Assembly (NCBI RefSeq): GCF_023101765.2
Contig: NC_064225.1
Span: 3,286,001 to 3,350,000, forward strand
Direction: 5' to 3'
DNA: 64,000 bases
Source: Spodoptera frugiperda
Lineage: Eukaryota; Arthropoda; Insecta; Lepidoptera; Noctuidae
Shown here: positions 1 to 10,689 of the stretch, in pieces
Layout: the number at the start of each line of letters is the position of its first letter
How positions within the stretch are numbered: the first letter of the stretch is position 1
Position numbers and translations under genes: made by a program
The notes under the pieces: model-generated
Database searches by the model: none
Seen by the model: only the letters and a program-made list of their open reading frames with translations
Told to the model about the DNA's origin: nothing

Positions 1-70
1 GCTTCTGATACTGGTACAAAAGTGGCCAAAGCACGCGACAGCGGTGATTGTGGCCGTTTCCACCAAGTTA

Positions 71-126
71 TACCTGATGGTAAGCAACAGCGTTGCCTAT
101 GTACACCAGAGAAGTTGTACAAGTTC
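71..126 (-). repeat. N fragment
   Basis: Holds the motif CCTGATGGTAAGCAA followed by diverged text of the 3' part of family N, seen on the opposite strand. Short and degraded. Confidence 0.5.
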
Positions 127-135
127 AAGTTTCTT

Positions 136-914
136 CTTGTATATTTTCTTCTGAATCCTGAAGAATAAGAACTTCCTAACTACATATTTATTATGTACTC
201 TAAGCACGTTATTATAAAAACTCTTCACAACAAATTACGTCAAACATAACTTGAGCCCTGACCTTTTAGTCAATCCTAACATTCCCAAGCTCAAGTGTAA
301 CTGGCTATGCTTTTATGTACACATATGTAATGTTGTTATCCAGACTTTTTGAATCGAGAGCCGATTCGAGTGCCATACAATCAGAATTCGATTCCGTGAC
401 GCTGAGCACCGTTCATTAAAGGAAGCAATTGGTTGAAACGAATCGATTCCCAGTATCGATACTCTAACTAGACATCGATATTGAACATACGATTCTTTAC
501 TCGGTGTAGGAAGTGCTTTTACGAAATCAAATAATTACTGTCCAATCACACGTGACACCTATTTGCAAAGACATCCTTTGATCTAGAGGTCAATGCAAGC
601 TGGTCTTTATTATGTGCAAAAGTCCAGAGTAAAATGAGCTGTAAGATGTTTTAAATTAGTAGTGGCTGAAGTTCATTTTTCGTTGGAGTTACTAAATACA
701 TTATTGTGGGGATTTTGTCGATGAGTTTTTATTTTTTGTTTATTTGGTGGTTGTAGCAGGTAATCTGACGTTAAATTGGGTACTGTTTTAGAACATGTTT
801 TATACAACAAAGGCAGAAAAAAACGTGTAAGGGCGTGTGTGGGTAAATAAAGCTTTGCAGTATTAGGTCTACCTAATTAGTCAAAGACGAATTTAAGACG
901 CTCGCTATTCCACC
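136..914. other. unrecognised non-coding stretch
   Basis: No gene, tRNA, long inverted repeat or recognised repeat copy seen. Mixed composition, with several ATCGAT/GAATCGA words around 350-480. Confidence 0.4.
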
Positions 915-1228
915 AGCCATGTGCAAGTGTAGCTATGCTATGAAAATTTCCACTGATAATAAGCTGCTATGTAGCTGTGCGAGTAAGTGTGCTACGAAGA
1001 TTCGCCACTGAAAAGTACCTGTGCGAGGAAGATGTGCAGCTCGAGTATGCAATATATCGATAGTAGGGAAGCCATCCATAGCACGCATCTTTCCCTAGAA
1101 AAAACATAGCTTAGCTGAGTCCGTTTCCAACAGTGCTAAGCTATGTGTACCAATGAATAAGATTGGTGGAAGCCAAACGCTTCCACAGCAACATAACATA
1201 GCACACCTCACCACACGTGTAGGGAACC
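915..1228 (+). mobile_element. P element (palindromic MITE), diverged
   Basis: One of eight P copies. It carries the internal block around CTCGAGTATGC and ATCGATAGTAGGGAAG, then AACATAGCTTAGCTGAGTCC and the distal TAGCATAGCACA-like end. Both ends are diverged, so the boundaries are approximate. No coding capacity. The TIRs are better seen at 45.1 kb. Confidence 0.65.
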
Positions 1229-1370
1229 TACCCGTGGCAAAGTATCAATGTTATGTAACTTTACAAGCTTATAAAAAAAAACCAATGTGTACTCCCTTAG
1301 TTGATACTTAGATACTATACCCACAAGAAGAGGGATGAGGTGACTTAACAATAATTATTGATATATTTTT

Positions 1371-1475
1371 TTACATTTGACGGGCTTTGACGACGTTTGG
1401 CTGCTATATCGCCTGATTGTAAGTGATGATGCGGCCTACGATGGAGCACGTCTGCAAACATACATTTCCATTGCT
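1371..1475 (-). repeat. S3 SINE body fragment
   Basis: Matches the 3' body of the S3 copy at 24985-25080: a T-tract, then ACGTTTGGC, GCCTGAT, TAAGTGATGATGCGGCC and GATGGAGCA. The tRNA head is absent, so this is a 5'-truncated copy on the minus strand. Confidence 0.6.
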
Positions 1476-1559
1476 ACCTACTTACAATATGTAGTGTTCC
1501 CATATTCTGAACATCATAGCACTTAATGGATGGCGTTGCATCGTAAGTGGTGCTTGGAA

Positions 1560-2040
1560 GCCTATTTCGTATTCCTATTTGGAATTTCTGCATCTAAGAG
1601 TGAGTTTGTGATGTTAAGAGTCTTGTTCTGTATTGGCGTGATTTTGGTAACAATTTGAGCTATGGAATAGAATTCTACATAATATAATTTATCATTAGGT
1701 ATAGTCGAAAAGCAAAGGATTAGTTTTTTTTATTAAATATACACGGTGATAATAAATAAATCTAGTAGAATTTTTTATTTTATTTTTTCTTTATTTTAGT
1801 TTTAAGTTAGTTTTTATTTCTTTTTTTAGGTATTTTTAAGTTGTAAATAATGTGTAAGTAATCATAATAATTTACTTCGAATAAATTTCGTTGAAATAAG
1901 AACTTGAATAAAAAGTAATAAATAAATATGTACAACTTACAATAAATTAAAACTAAAACAAAAAAAAATCCCTTCATTAGGCGTCAAAATTATCGTCCGC
2001 GTCACTGTCACTGGGGAACGTTTCCAGACCCAGGTTTCCA
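1560..2040. other. AT-rich unrecognised stretch
   Basis: Long A and T runs with no clear repeat copy and no ORF of interest. It runs up to the broken edge of the reverse-transcriptase fragment. Confidence 0.4.
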
Positions 2041-2045
2041 GACTG

Positions 2046-2483
2046 GCCGCATTAAATGGAAATGCTGCTGACATTCAGTCTGTCTTTGTGCTGCAGAAAA
2101 GAGCCATTCGATCAATTTATAATCTTAGTCCGAGGCACTCTCTTAGGGAACTATTTAAAGAAATTAATATATTGACTGTTCCTTCTCAATACATTTATGA
2201 AAATGTAGTGTATGCTCACAAAAACATTAATTTATTCAAAAAGTATTGTGATATACATAATATAAACACTAGAAGTAAAAACAAATATATTGTTCCCACT
2301 ACTAGACTTAAGAAAATAAGTGGTTCGTTCAGATGTCAATGCATACGCTTTTACAATAAAATTCCCAGCGATATTCAAAGTTTGAGCCTGAATAAATTTA
2401 AAAATGTTATTAAAGAAAAACTGTATAGTAAAGCTTTTTATAAAATTAAAGACTACTTAGATGATAGTCAGGCTTGGGAGTGA
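2046..2483 (+). pseudogene. C-terminal fragment of a non-LTR retrotransposon polyprotein
   Basis: The frame is open to the TGA after residues DDSQAWE. It reads NGNAADIQSVFVLQKRAIRSIY and continues with LRELFKEINILTVPSQYIYENV. Known: this layout (GNA.DIQ.VF.LQKRAIR) lies downstream of the reverse-transcriptase domain in CR1/Jockey-group elements. Only about 140 codons remain, with no endonuclease and no catalytic YADD block. Upstream of about 2046 the frame no longer resembles the family, so the copy is broken there. The codon at 2088 sometimes taken as a start is GTG inside the domain and is not a real start. The 3' UTR and tail of the same element follow directly. Dead fragment; the clade is assigned from memory. 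Confidence 0.75.
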
Positions 2484-3070
2484 GCCGCTATAATGTCCAC
2501 ACAGGTCATGTTGACATGTTTGTAACACAAGTTATATTTTTATACAATTTGACATGATATACATTAATATCATTCGATATTTTTTTGTTTTCACATATTA
2601 TTTTTAAAATTGTTAGTTTGAGGACCGTGCGAGAGTTTGCCTAGTCATTTTACTTTTAGTTAATTATATTCTGACAGTGTGAGCATTTGTGTGGCCTACC
2701 CAAATGTTCTTTTGGTAGGTAATGTTCGTCGGATCATTCAGCAACAGCCGTCAGCTGAGCTGATTGTAAACTGACACATGCGTGCTGCCATCTGAACAGG
2801 TCCGCTCAAACTGCTGTGGTTCTTTCCTCAAAAGACCACTACAGAATAAACTTGCACGGTTCTCCGACATCTTTAATTGATTTTGTCTGGACTTTAAAAG
2901 AGACTATGACCTCTGAGTTTGTTTCGGCATTTCTTCTCAGAGTAGTCGGATAGGAAATGCCGGCCTCATCTAGCTATTTGAAATATTGACGTGTAAAAGT
3001 GTTATTTTATAATCTATTTACAGAAATAAATATCATTTATCATTTATCATTTATCATTTATTTATCATTT
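2484..3070 (+). mobile_element. 3' UTR and tail of the CR1/Jockey-group element
   Basis: Follows the polyprotein stop. It contains a block (about 2835-3000: CCTCTGAGTTTGTTTCGGC, CAGAGTAGTCGG, AAATGCCGGCCTCATCTAG) that recurs at 45821-45980 on the minus strand and at 53728-53845 on the plus strand, so it belongs to the element and not to host DNA. It ends in AAATAAATATCATTT and a short CATTTAT-type tail repeat at 3032-3070. Confidence 0.75.
3032..3070 (+). repeat. CATTTAT-type tail microsatellite
   Basis: Five near-exact TATCATT/TTATCATT units. The minus-strand copy of the same element at 45.82 kb ends in the matching AAATGATAAATGATA, so this is the retrotransposon's own 3' tail. Confidence 0.8.
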
Positions 3071-3129
3071 AATTACCTTCAATTTTCTTCACTACCTCCA
3101 TGTGTGTTAAGTCAAATAATATCTCTAAA

Positions 3130-3262
3130 ACCTCCAAATCAGACAAATACTACACTGAAAACCGCATTAAAATCGGTTTAGCCAAATGCGAGATAATTGC
3201 ACACAAACATACACACATACTAGTCAAACTGAGAACCCCATTTTTTTTAAAGTCAGTTAACA
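3130..3262 (-). repeat. U repeat
   Basis: Shares CCGCATTAAAATCGG, GCCAAATGCGAGATAATTG and CACAAACATACA with copies at 7.1, 47.7, 54.9 and 63.9 kb. Non-coding dispersed repeat of unknown class, ending at AAAGTCAGTTAAC. Confidence 0.7.
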
Positions 3263-3764
3263 AAATAACATAAAACACCAATCATTTATAGCGGGGAATC
3301 AGCCAAAAACCGATATAAACTAGCATTATAAAATTGCGTTGAATATTCATGCGATCCACGAACACCTAATTTTGTTTGCAAATAACTATGGGACTGTTTA
3401 AAACACTGAATTATTCAGGGCGTTTGTTTTACCATAGTAATTTCAACGTTAATTTTCTGTAAGCAAATATTTTGCATTCATTTTAGCGATGATAGATTGT
3501 CTTGTCTGTTGTTCGATAACATTTTAGAGTTTAGTTTGGTCATTTATGGTTATATGTATGAATATTTTTTTAGTTGATCATGCGTTGAATATTAAAGATG
3601 CTGATCATGAGAGTTTTTCTTTTTATGGGAGAAGGGTTTTGGTGGAAAATCATTTCCATCAGATATGCAATACACTACGCCTATGTTGCTGTGGATTTGT
3701 TTGGCTTCTAGCGATTATATTAATTGATAACATAGTTTAGTACTGGTGAAAACGGGTTCAACTA

Positions 3765-4032
3765 AGATATGTTTTTTATTTGGAAAGATGAGTGCTATGC
3801 ATATGTATTACAGATGCGTGCTATGAATATATTTCCTACTATCGATAAATCGCATACTCGACCTATGCATCTTCCTTGAGCAGCTGCTTTACGTCGGCGC
3901 ATTTTCATAGCACATCTTACTCGCATAGTTACTTAGCTTAGTATCAGTGGAAACCGTCATATAGTTTCATTGCTTAGCTATTTCATCCTCGCAGCATAAC
4001 TACATATCACATCTCTCATGAAATAGCAACCA
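3765..4032 (-). mobile_element. P element (palindromic MITE)
   Basis: Holds GGAAAGATGAGTGCTATG, CTACTATCGATAAATCGC, TTAGCTTAGTATCAGTGG and CTTAGCTATTTCATCC in the order expected of P on the minus strand. The distal end (CACATCTCTCATGAAATAG) is diverged. Confidence 0.7.
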
Positions 4033-4308
4033 AAAGCACAAGCAGATCACAGGTTGAATATCAACTATCAAAACGTGTGTGCTTTCCACTGCCTACCCAT
4101 AAATTACGTACCACAGCTCTATAATAATAATTGTATAAAAAAAAACAATTGCAACATTTCCCGAATAATGTGTCTGCCGGGAATTAATTGTAATAAAATT
4201 GACGCGGCAACAGTTAATGTAAAGGTGTTTATAGACGTGCAAAGCCGTCAATAAACCTCATTGATATTAATTTTTTTCATGGTTGGGTTTTGCATACGCA
4301 ATGACAAA

Positions 4309-4400
4309 AGGGTACAGAACATTTAGTTCAGAGAGAGTTTGCTTTACGCGGTCTGATTGGCCGGCGCGATTGAAGCAACCAATCGGAGCACCGAACGTGA
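4309..4400. mobile_element. Q element (MITE), partial
   Basis: Carries GAGTTTGCTTTACG and the inverted pair TCTGATTGGCCGG / ACCAATCGGAGC typical of Q. The second TIR is lost, and the sequence passes into an N-type fragment. Confidence 0.6.
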
Positions 4401-4440
4401 TTATTCTATAATTTTTTTTATGGAATAGGTGGCAAAAGAA

Positions 4441-4506
4441 CAACCGAGTCACTTGATGGTAAGCGATCAGCGCCGCCTATGAACACCCGCAACACCAGTA
4501 TCGTAC
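4441..4506 (-). repeat. N fragment
   Basis: CACTTGATGGTAAGCGATCAG, GCCGCCTATGAACACC and AACACCAG mark a diverged N 3' region on the minus strand. Confidence 0.5.
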
Positions 4507-5059
4507 AAAATTGTGCAGATGCCAAACTTAAGACCTTTTCCAAACAATGTTATTATGTAATGTAAGCTTTAATTAATAAGTCTCCTAACTCCAAGACATA
4601 AGAAAGATACAATGATTTGTATGTTAATGTGTTTATGAACTCTAAAAAACTCATACATTACATCATCACTTCGCCTTTCTAGTAGTAAGCGGGTTGGTGG
4701 CCAAACGTAGACTTATCAACGTTAAAAAAAAGGTTACACATCGCAACGTAAACGCACAATTCGTGTGTTGAGCTCTTTAAATCCTGCAACTGTATAAGGT
4801 AAACAGTGCTTTCCCTATATTTATGGTCATTGTTGTGTTTTAATTGTATGTGCGAATTTAATTCGTTTGTAGTAATTGTTATAATAAAAATGATTTTTGT
4901 CCATATCTGCCCATGTAGGTATTATTAATTTTATTGGCCGCGAGCATTAATATAATTGTAACTAATTAATAAATTACATTTTTTATTCTTTCTTTTTAAT
5001 ATACGTTGCCACACACTAGGATTTTGTCCTGTATCGTGAGTGTGTTAACAAACATGTCA

Positions 5060-5138
5060 ACTCTGGTGTTTCGGGTGTTGAGCGCGGCGATCGCTTACCA
5101 TCAAGTGATCCGTCTGCTCGTATATCACCTTATACCAT
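5060..5138 (+). repeat. N fragment
   Basis: TCTGGTGTTTCGGGTGTTG, GCGGCGATCGCTTACCATC and GATCCGTCTGCTCG are the 3' part of N in plus orientation. It ends at the usual CTTATACC. Confidence 0.6.
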
Positions 5139-5510
5139 AAACATTACGCCACTTTTTACCCATGAGAATTCCCGCAAAGCCGGTTGGCAAAAGCTAGTTT
5201 TAAATACTAAATTGTTAGTCTATTTTATAGATATAATGGTGAACTGATAGACAATTCATTTATTTAAATTAACATTAGAATTTCTAACAACTTTGATTAG
5301 TTTCTAAACCTGGCATTTAGTGAAGTTTCTTGTACGAAATATTTATTTTAGTTTGGCATTAAGTCTTTGAAGTTTTCAAACTAAAACAGCTTTCAGCGGT
5401 TTTGTAGTAGTATTAAGGAATAATAACAATAATAATTATCATTGAAATAGATTTTCTGTTTTGTTAGTTTAGTGTTTATAAAACGAGCAAGAAGGCTATT
5501 TATGTTTGGG

Positions 5511-5787
5511 GAAAAAAATTCCAAGTAGTGTCCGACTCTTACTGACTAAAAACCACCCCGTTCCTACTCTTGCTATTCGAGTCGGAGCCCTGATAACACT
5601 CTAGGGTAGTCCGCATAAGCCGGGTCGAGCATCAGCCCTATTGGGCCCCATCTGTTTTGATGGTTCTTTGAGGTACACGGGCCTGGTTCTGGTCGGCGGC
5701 GAGCTGATCTTGCTCGCCGTCCGCAGGCCCGCACTTACGGTGGCCGGAGATCGTCGCGCGATCCCCGACGCCCGGAGTGTGTGAGTA
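5511..5787 (-). mobile_element. R retroposon, long form
   Basis: Reads in reverse as the R core (GGAGCCC..., AGTAGGAACGGGGTGG, AGTCAGTAAGAGTC). Its 5' extension adds about 150 bp of GC-richer sequence (CAGAACCAGGCCCG, GATCTCCGG) shared with the 9.4-kb and 22.1-kb copies. An ORF across it is a by-product of the GC-rich repeat. Confidence 0.7.
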
Positions 5788-5799
5788 AGAAGGCTCGAG

Positions 5800-7130
5800 T
5801 CTAATTCTTGGTCTAATAAAGTATTATGCACTTATTAAGGTTTAGAGAAAAGTTAGTGTCTTTTCGGAGCTTCGTACTCTCGGGGTATTTAATTGAGTTT
5901 TTCTGCAATCACCTAAATTGTTTAAAATAAAATTTGACATACCTATAATCAATAAATCAATGAATAAATAAATTATATTCAGTGAATTAATCTGTACCTG
6001 ATTTACTTACTATATTTATTTAATTCATTATAATGTTAATCAAGTTAAAGTTGGTTTTAATCCAAATTTTCACCCTTGATATTGACACTCAATTATTATT
6101 AATTTCCTTGAAATAATAATGTTTTAATGCCTTTTATCATTTAATATTTAATAAAGCACTGCTTTCAACGAATTGATGGATGAATGACATTAAATAAAAT
6201 AAATATAATTTCAACTCTATCCAGTACCATTTTCTTACCGAAATTAAAATATTTATTAACTTTACGTTTATAATTATATTATATTCGATGTCCTTTTTTT
6301 AATTTAAAGGTTTCTCTGATTGAATGATTGTGAGTGCAAAATTTTCAAGTTTGTCGAGAAAAATACCTAGTAGAGATTTTTTTTATTTTGAGAGTTGATA
6401 AACAATATTATAATTATTGTAAGCAGTGGCATAGCGTGTCTTGGCCCTGCTTATTTTTTTTTTTTTTTTTTGAGTGGTAAAATCATCTAATGAATTTTGG
6501 CACCCTGTCTCTCAATCCTTAAATATTATATTAAGATACGATTGTTGTATTAAACTGTTATTAGGATGATTCTTAATCTAAGCGTTTCTAAACTAAGATA
6601 AACTGTTGATGTATATAAAGCCTGAATTTTTTTATCTTTAAAATTGGCGTGCTCAAACTGGGTCCATTATTGTTATTTTATTTACCTGTAAGAACATCTA
6701 TGTACATACATTGCGGACAGCAAATAAATTAATTTTATGATGAATATGAGGTTTTCTTTACTGTAAGTAGTGTAAGTAACCTGCTACATCCGTAAATGAA
6801 AATATATCACTATTTATTGTGTAATTTATTCGCCTAATAATCTATCCCTTTTTGTTGTCATATTATCTATAACAAAAAAATAATAATGACAAAATATTTC
6901 CATGACGACAATAAAAATAATAATAATATATTTTGAAAATGAATAGGTAATTTACATTTCAAAATGGATCCCCCATTAAACTTTGGTAATAAAAGTAATT
7001 ACTACTTAAAATTTTATTGCCTTCACTTTCAACAAACTGCTTTATCTAGATTCGTTTAAAACACAAAAGCGGGATTGTCACAGATACGGGGGTCTCTTAT
7101 TTTATTCTATAATTGCCTTTTCATGAATAT
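5800..7130. other. AT-rich unrecognised stretch
   Basis: No ORF, tRNA or repeat copy recognised. Many homopolymers, including a T run near 6456-6471. A GGCATAGCG/TTGGCC word at 6427-6445 resembles other insect repeat ends but is too short to call. Confidence 0.35.
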
Positions 7131-7134
7131 TTTA

Positions 7135-7302
7135 CCGACTTCTAAAAAAGGAGGTTTTAGTTTGACCGGTTTGACCTGTTAGTATGTTTGTGCATGATTT
7201 TTTCGCGTATGGCTGAAGCGATTTTGATGCAGTTTTCAGCATACTAGTAGTTTTTAGATTTTCACACTTTAAATTTCGAAGGCGGTTCCCTTTTTAATTT
7301 TT
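7135..7302 (+). repeat. U repeat
   Basis: CCGACTTCTAAAAAAGGAGG, GTATGTTTGTGCATGATT, GCGTATGGCTGAAGCGATTT and GGCGGTTCCCTTTTT occur in the same order as in the U copy at 47.74 kb. Confidence 0.7.
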
Positions 7303-7540
7303 TTTTTTATTGGAGAACTGTTAGTGAGATCGATCCAAGGGTTTATTTATATATAAATCCATTAATTGAGCATGTAATAATGTGTAGTCCCACTGCAGTA
7401 TAATCAAAAAATCTATTTTGACTTTTCCAGATTGTATGTGGTATCAAATGAACTACAACATGCAAAAGTTGCAGAAACTTATTAAGTAACTGGAATCTCC
7501 GAACCTATACAACCTTAAATAAAAGAGTGTACTCGTTTTT

Positions 7541-7646
7541 AAAACGCCGGCAACGCACCTCCTCTGGTGTTGCGGGAGTCTATGGGCGGCGCTGATCGCT
7601 TACCATCAGGTGACCCGTCTGCTCGTTTGCTCCCTTTTCCATAAAA
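7541..7646 (+). repeat. N fragment
   Basis: AACGCCGGCAACGCACC, CTCTGGTGTTGCGGGAGTC, CGCTTACCATCAGGTGACCC and GTCTGCTCGTTTGC match the N 3' end. It closes with CATAAAAT and AAT repeats. Confidence 0.65.
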
Positions 7647-8040
7647 TAATAATAATAAAGAAAGTCCTTTTTAAAGCAAAATGAACACGAACATTACTAC
7701 TACCCCTACTCCTACTATTTAAACAAATAAATTCATCCCTACACAAACTAAGAGAGCAATAAAGAATGCTATCAATTATTTACTTAACACAAACTTTAGA
7801 ATACCGTTAACATACCTCAATGTAACTACAAGACAGTTGGCTTAAGTCCATTGTGAGAAGTTTCCTGCTATGTCAGCGTAGAAGTGAGCTGAAAAAGGTT
7901 TAGTTTCAAAGAGGTTTTTGTTAAGAAAAGTTTTGAATGGTTGTGTAACCGTAAAGTGTGGAGTGAATGGGTCAGAGAAGATTAGCTATGTAATTGTACT
8001 AAATTTGAGTAAATTGACTGACTGACTACGACTGTCTAGC

Positions 8041-8183
8041 AAGGGGTCTCGGTTTCGGTTGCCGAGCAGGGCAGTGTAAATCTGGGCTTTTTTCGGTCTT
8101 TCAAAAATTTCTCAGTAGTATCACGGAGTCTGGAATTATGTCTAGTATAGACAATAGGCTCACCCTCTATTACAAGAAACAAT
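8041..8183 (+). mobile_element. S2 SINE, 3'-truncated
   Basis: Starts within the tRNA-like head (GGGGTCTCGGTTTCGGTTGCC, B-box region). It continues with GCTTTTTTCGG, AAATTTCTCAGTAGTA and CACGGAGTCTGGAATT, and stops near CACCCTCTATTACAAG. Opposite in orientation to most S2 copies here. Confidence 0.7.
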
Positions 8184-8562
8184 TTTGCATATTTGACAGA
8201 TCTGGACACATCATTATATTCACAAAACTACCACAAAACAGAGAAGCCTTTCTGTATTATTATTATTAAAGAAATAAAAACAATAATATTTACCAAGTTT
8301 GTCAATCGTTCTGCACCGTTTACTTCATCATACATTGTTGATGCTTCACCAAATAAACAGCTTCGAATCAAGCCATTCAAACATATACTATTCGATAGTT
8401 ACTTATAATATTAGCCAAAAACGTCCTTATGTATTCTTCTATCAGACCTAATTTACTGTAGCATCGCCCACGGTACAAACACAACTTTTACTAGCCAGAG
8501 TAATACTTCCAACTCGGCTTACAATTTAAAGAACAATACTTACATTTAAGATGTTTTGTAAA

Positions 8563-8596
8563 ACAACTAGCTGCAGCCCGCGGCTTCACTAGGTAA
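8563..8596 (-). repeat. possible Helitron 3' tail fragment
   Basis: On the minus strand it reads AAGCCGCGGGCTGCAG followed by CTAG and T, which resembles the GC-rich ends of small lepidopteran Helitrons. Too short to assign. Confidence 0.35.
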
Positions 8597-8686
8597 AACA
8601 TAAATTAATCAAATAAAATCAAATCACTTTAATGCATACATAGTGTACTATAATTGACAATTATTATTATTAAATGTGTGTAGTAG

Positions 8687-8890
8687 TTTTTTTTTTTTGA
8701 AGGGAAAATTATCCAATCACTTATCCAAGAGGGAGTGTCAGACTCTTACTGACTAAAAACCACCGCGTTCCTACTTTTGCTCTTCGGATTGGGGCCCCTA
8801 TAACTTGCTAGGTGGTCTGCAGCTCCGAGTTCGACATTAGCCCTACTGGGCCCCATCTGTATTAGTCTGATGGCTCGGAACATAACGCGC
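8687..8890 (-). mobile_element. R retroposon
   Basis: Begins with the reverse of the A-tail (T run 8687-8698), then the R core in reverse (GTGTCAGACTC, ACTGACTAAAAACCACC, CTTCGGATTGGGGCCCC, GGTGGTCTGCAGCTCC), then GCCCTACTGGGCCCCATCTG. The A-tail is evidence of retroposition. Confidence 0.75.
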
Positions 8891-9339
8891 ATATCTAGAA
8901 AACCGACACAAACTGATCGAATAAGCGATGCTTTTATTTGAATAATTTTCACGAATAATTTACAATAAAATATGTTACTAATATATGGCATAAACTGGAA
9001 ACGATAGTTACTTTTCTTTTATAAAACCGTGGTCACCCAAATACAGGTAGTAATGAATAATTTCCATGCAAAATTTGTCACTTTGTCTCAATAAATAAGT
9101 AGAAGTAATCCAACTTAGTCTTTACAAAAACATATCACCATAGAAATATCAACGAACAAACAAACTTGTATTCTCACAACATTAGTATAAGTTTGCAACT
9201 TGCAAGTCATATTTTACGAGTTACTCTGTTCTCTCTTTAATTACAAACATTTACGCGGAGAACTATTTATTTACACAATGTTAGGTTCAGTTCTACATTT
9301 TAATTTACACCCACTTTGTTGGCCGCACTAACGCCTAGT

Positions 9340-9838
9340 CTCTAGGTTGCATCCATTGGTCGGCAAAGGGGACATCTCGCGTCCGGCATTGGTTTAGACC
9401 AAGGTGCGAAGCGAGGTTTTATGGGATGCCGTCTCCTCCTTCTGTGGAGCAGACATACTAGCTAAGAAGAACGATGGAGGAATCTGGGCACCTCAGGCAA
9501 TGAATTTTCTCACGCCCGCCCTCGCGGAAGACGCTTCAGGCGTTGGGGATCACGAGACGATCTCCGATCACCCTAAGCACGGACTTGTGGACGGTGAGCA
9601 TCGGTAGCTCGCCGCCCGACCAGAACCAGACCCGATGCGTATGCCCGTCGCGCATGCCTCAAAGAGCCATCAGACAATCACAGATGGAGACCAGTAAGAC
9701 TGATGCTTCCTAGAAGGTTACCGGGGCTTTGGTTCGAAAAGTAGGAGGAGGAACAGGTTATTTTAGTCAGTTCCACTCCCTAAGTGTCTGACACTCCCTT
9801 TCACCTCGCCCAAGACGGGAGAATTCATTAGAAGATGC
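9340..9838 (+). mobile_element. R retroposon, longest copy
   Basis: The longest R copy. A GC-richer 5' region (9340-9640; CGTTGGGGATCACGAGACG, GCCCGACCAGAACCAGACCC) precedes GAGCCATCAGAC, the core GGTTACCGGGGCTTTGG, and the 3' segment CACTCCCTTTCACCTCGCCC. A short frame (9404-9607) lies in the 5' region; I recognise no domain and do not treat it as a gene. Shorter R copies would then be 5'-truncated derivatives of a larger unit. Confidence 0.65.
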
Positions 9839-10184
9839 AACACATATACACAAAATCGCTGACACAATTCAATATTATAGTATTTGCAAGAGTAAAAAGT
9901 ACAAAATCTACAAAGTCTTTGACGCTACAAGCTTGGGTTTTTCCTCAATCATACAAAAATAAACTTTATTCAAATAGCTTAGCTCTCATTTCACGGAAAT
10001 CCCATAACTAAATAGCAATTACTTACGCAGATACTACTAATCCTTTAGCTTGAAAAGGATTTTTTAATACAGAAAAAAACTTCTTTTAATATAAAATGAA
10101 ACGAATTACAGAATGAACCATCTGTTTATCTTTTACTGTATCGTAAATGTCTGTTCAGAGGGAATGTTTGTTAATATAGCTATT

Positions 10185-10192
10185 GACTAAAT
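10185..10192. repeat. 8-bp target-site duplication, left
   Basis: GACTAAAT, identical to 10682-10689. The pair frames the hAT-like element exactly. Confidence 0.8.
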
Positions 10193-10681
10193 CAGAGGCG
10201 GATTGAACTAAGCGAGCGCCCTAGACAACAACCTCATGGGCGCCCCTAATTTTTTGGCGACGCCGTCACAATTGTTAGGCGCGGCTCGCAGCCTCACATC
10301 ACATGTTGATGTGATGCCTATAAGTGGCCACTGCTGACCAAAAGCCTCTTCTCACACGTAGAAGGTTTGAGCATTAATCGCCACGCTTGCTCAATGCGGG
10401 TTAGCGATTTCAAACTTAAAATTAGAAAACTTTAGTCCAGGTTTCTTCACGATGCTTTGCTTCACCGCTTGTCAGTGGAGTCTTAATAAACATAGAGAGT
10501 TCATATAATTCGGAAAAGTCATGTTGGTACTTGCCGTTGGTACGTTTCGAACACGCACTCTCATGCATGAGAAGCGGATGTATTAAACCACCGAAGCACC
10601 AGGACATAGTTTCACAGCGCCCTTCTAAAACCTGGCGCCCTAAGCATTTTCCTAGTTCATCTTACGGATAATTCGGCCCTG
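10193..10681. mobile_element. hAT-like non-autonomous element, interrupted by S1
   Basis: Begins CAGAGGCGGATT and ends AATTCGGCCCTG, imperfect TIRs of the CAGRG type. It is flanked by perfect 8-bp duplications GACTAAAT. Known: 8-bp duplications and CAG-type ends are hallmarks of the hAT superfamily. Subterminal GCGCCC blocks occur on both sides (10214-10250 and 10616-10650). The middle is an S1 SINE in reverse (about 10304-10606), so the original element was only about 185 bp. No transposase. A second 8-bp-TSD family such as P or Merlin is a less likely reading. Confidence 0.8.
10304..10606 (-). mobile_element. S1 SINE nested in the hAT-like element
   Basis: Minus strand. The tail side starts GATGTGATGCCTATAAGTGGCC, followed by TCTCACACGTAGAAGGTTTGAG, TTGCTCAATGCGGGTTAGCG and CATATAATTCGGAAAAAG-like text. 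The head is CGTTTCGAACACGCACTC, reverse of the B-box region, then ATGCATGAGAAGCGG. Nearly full length. An ORF at 10422-10607 is an artefact of the SINE. Confidence 0.8.
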
Positions 10682-10689
10682 GACTAAAT
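10682..10689. repeat. 8-bp target-site duplication, right
   Basis: GACTAAAT, matching 10185-10192. Confidence 0.8.

Noticed and set aside
3032..3070. CRISPR-like short repeats
   Set aside because: Simple tail repeats without spacers, in eukaryotic DNA.
5601..5831. ORF on the minus strand
   Set aside because: Lies in the GC-rich long form of R. The same frame is broken in other R copies.
9404..9607. 67-codon ORF (GADILAKKNDGGIW)
   Set aside because: Inside R, no recognised domain, not kept open in other copies.
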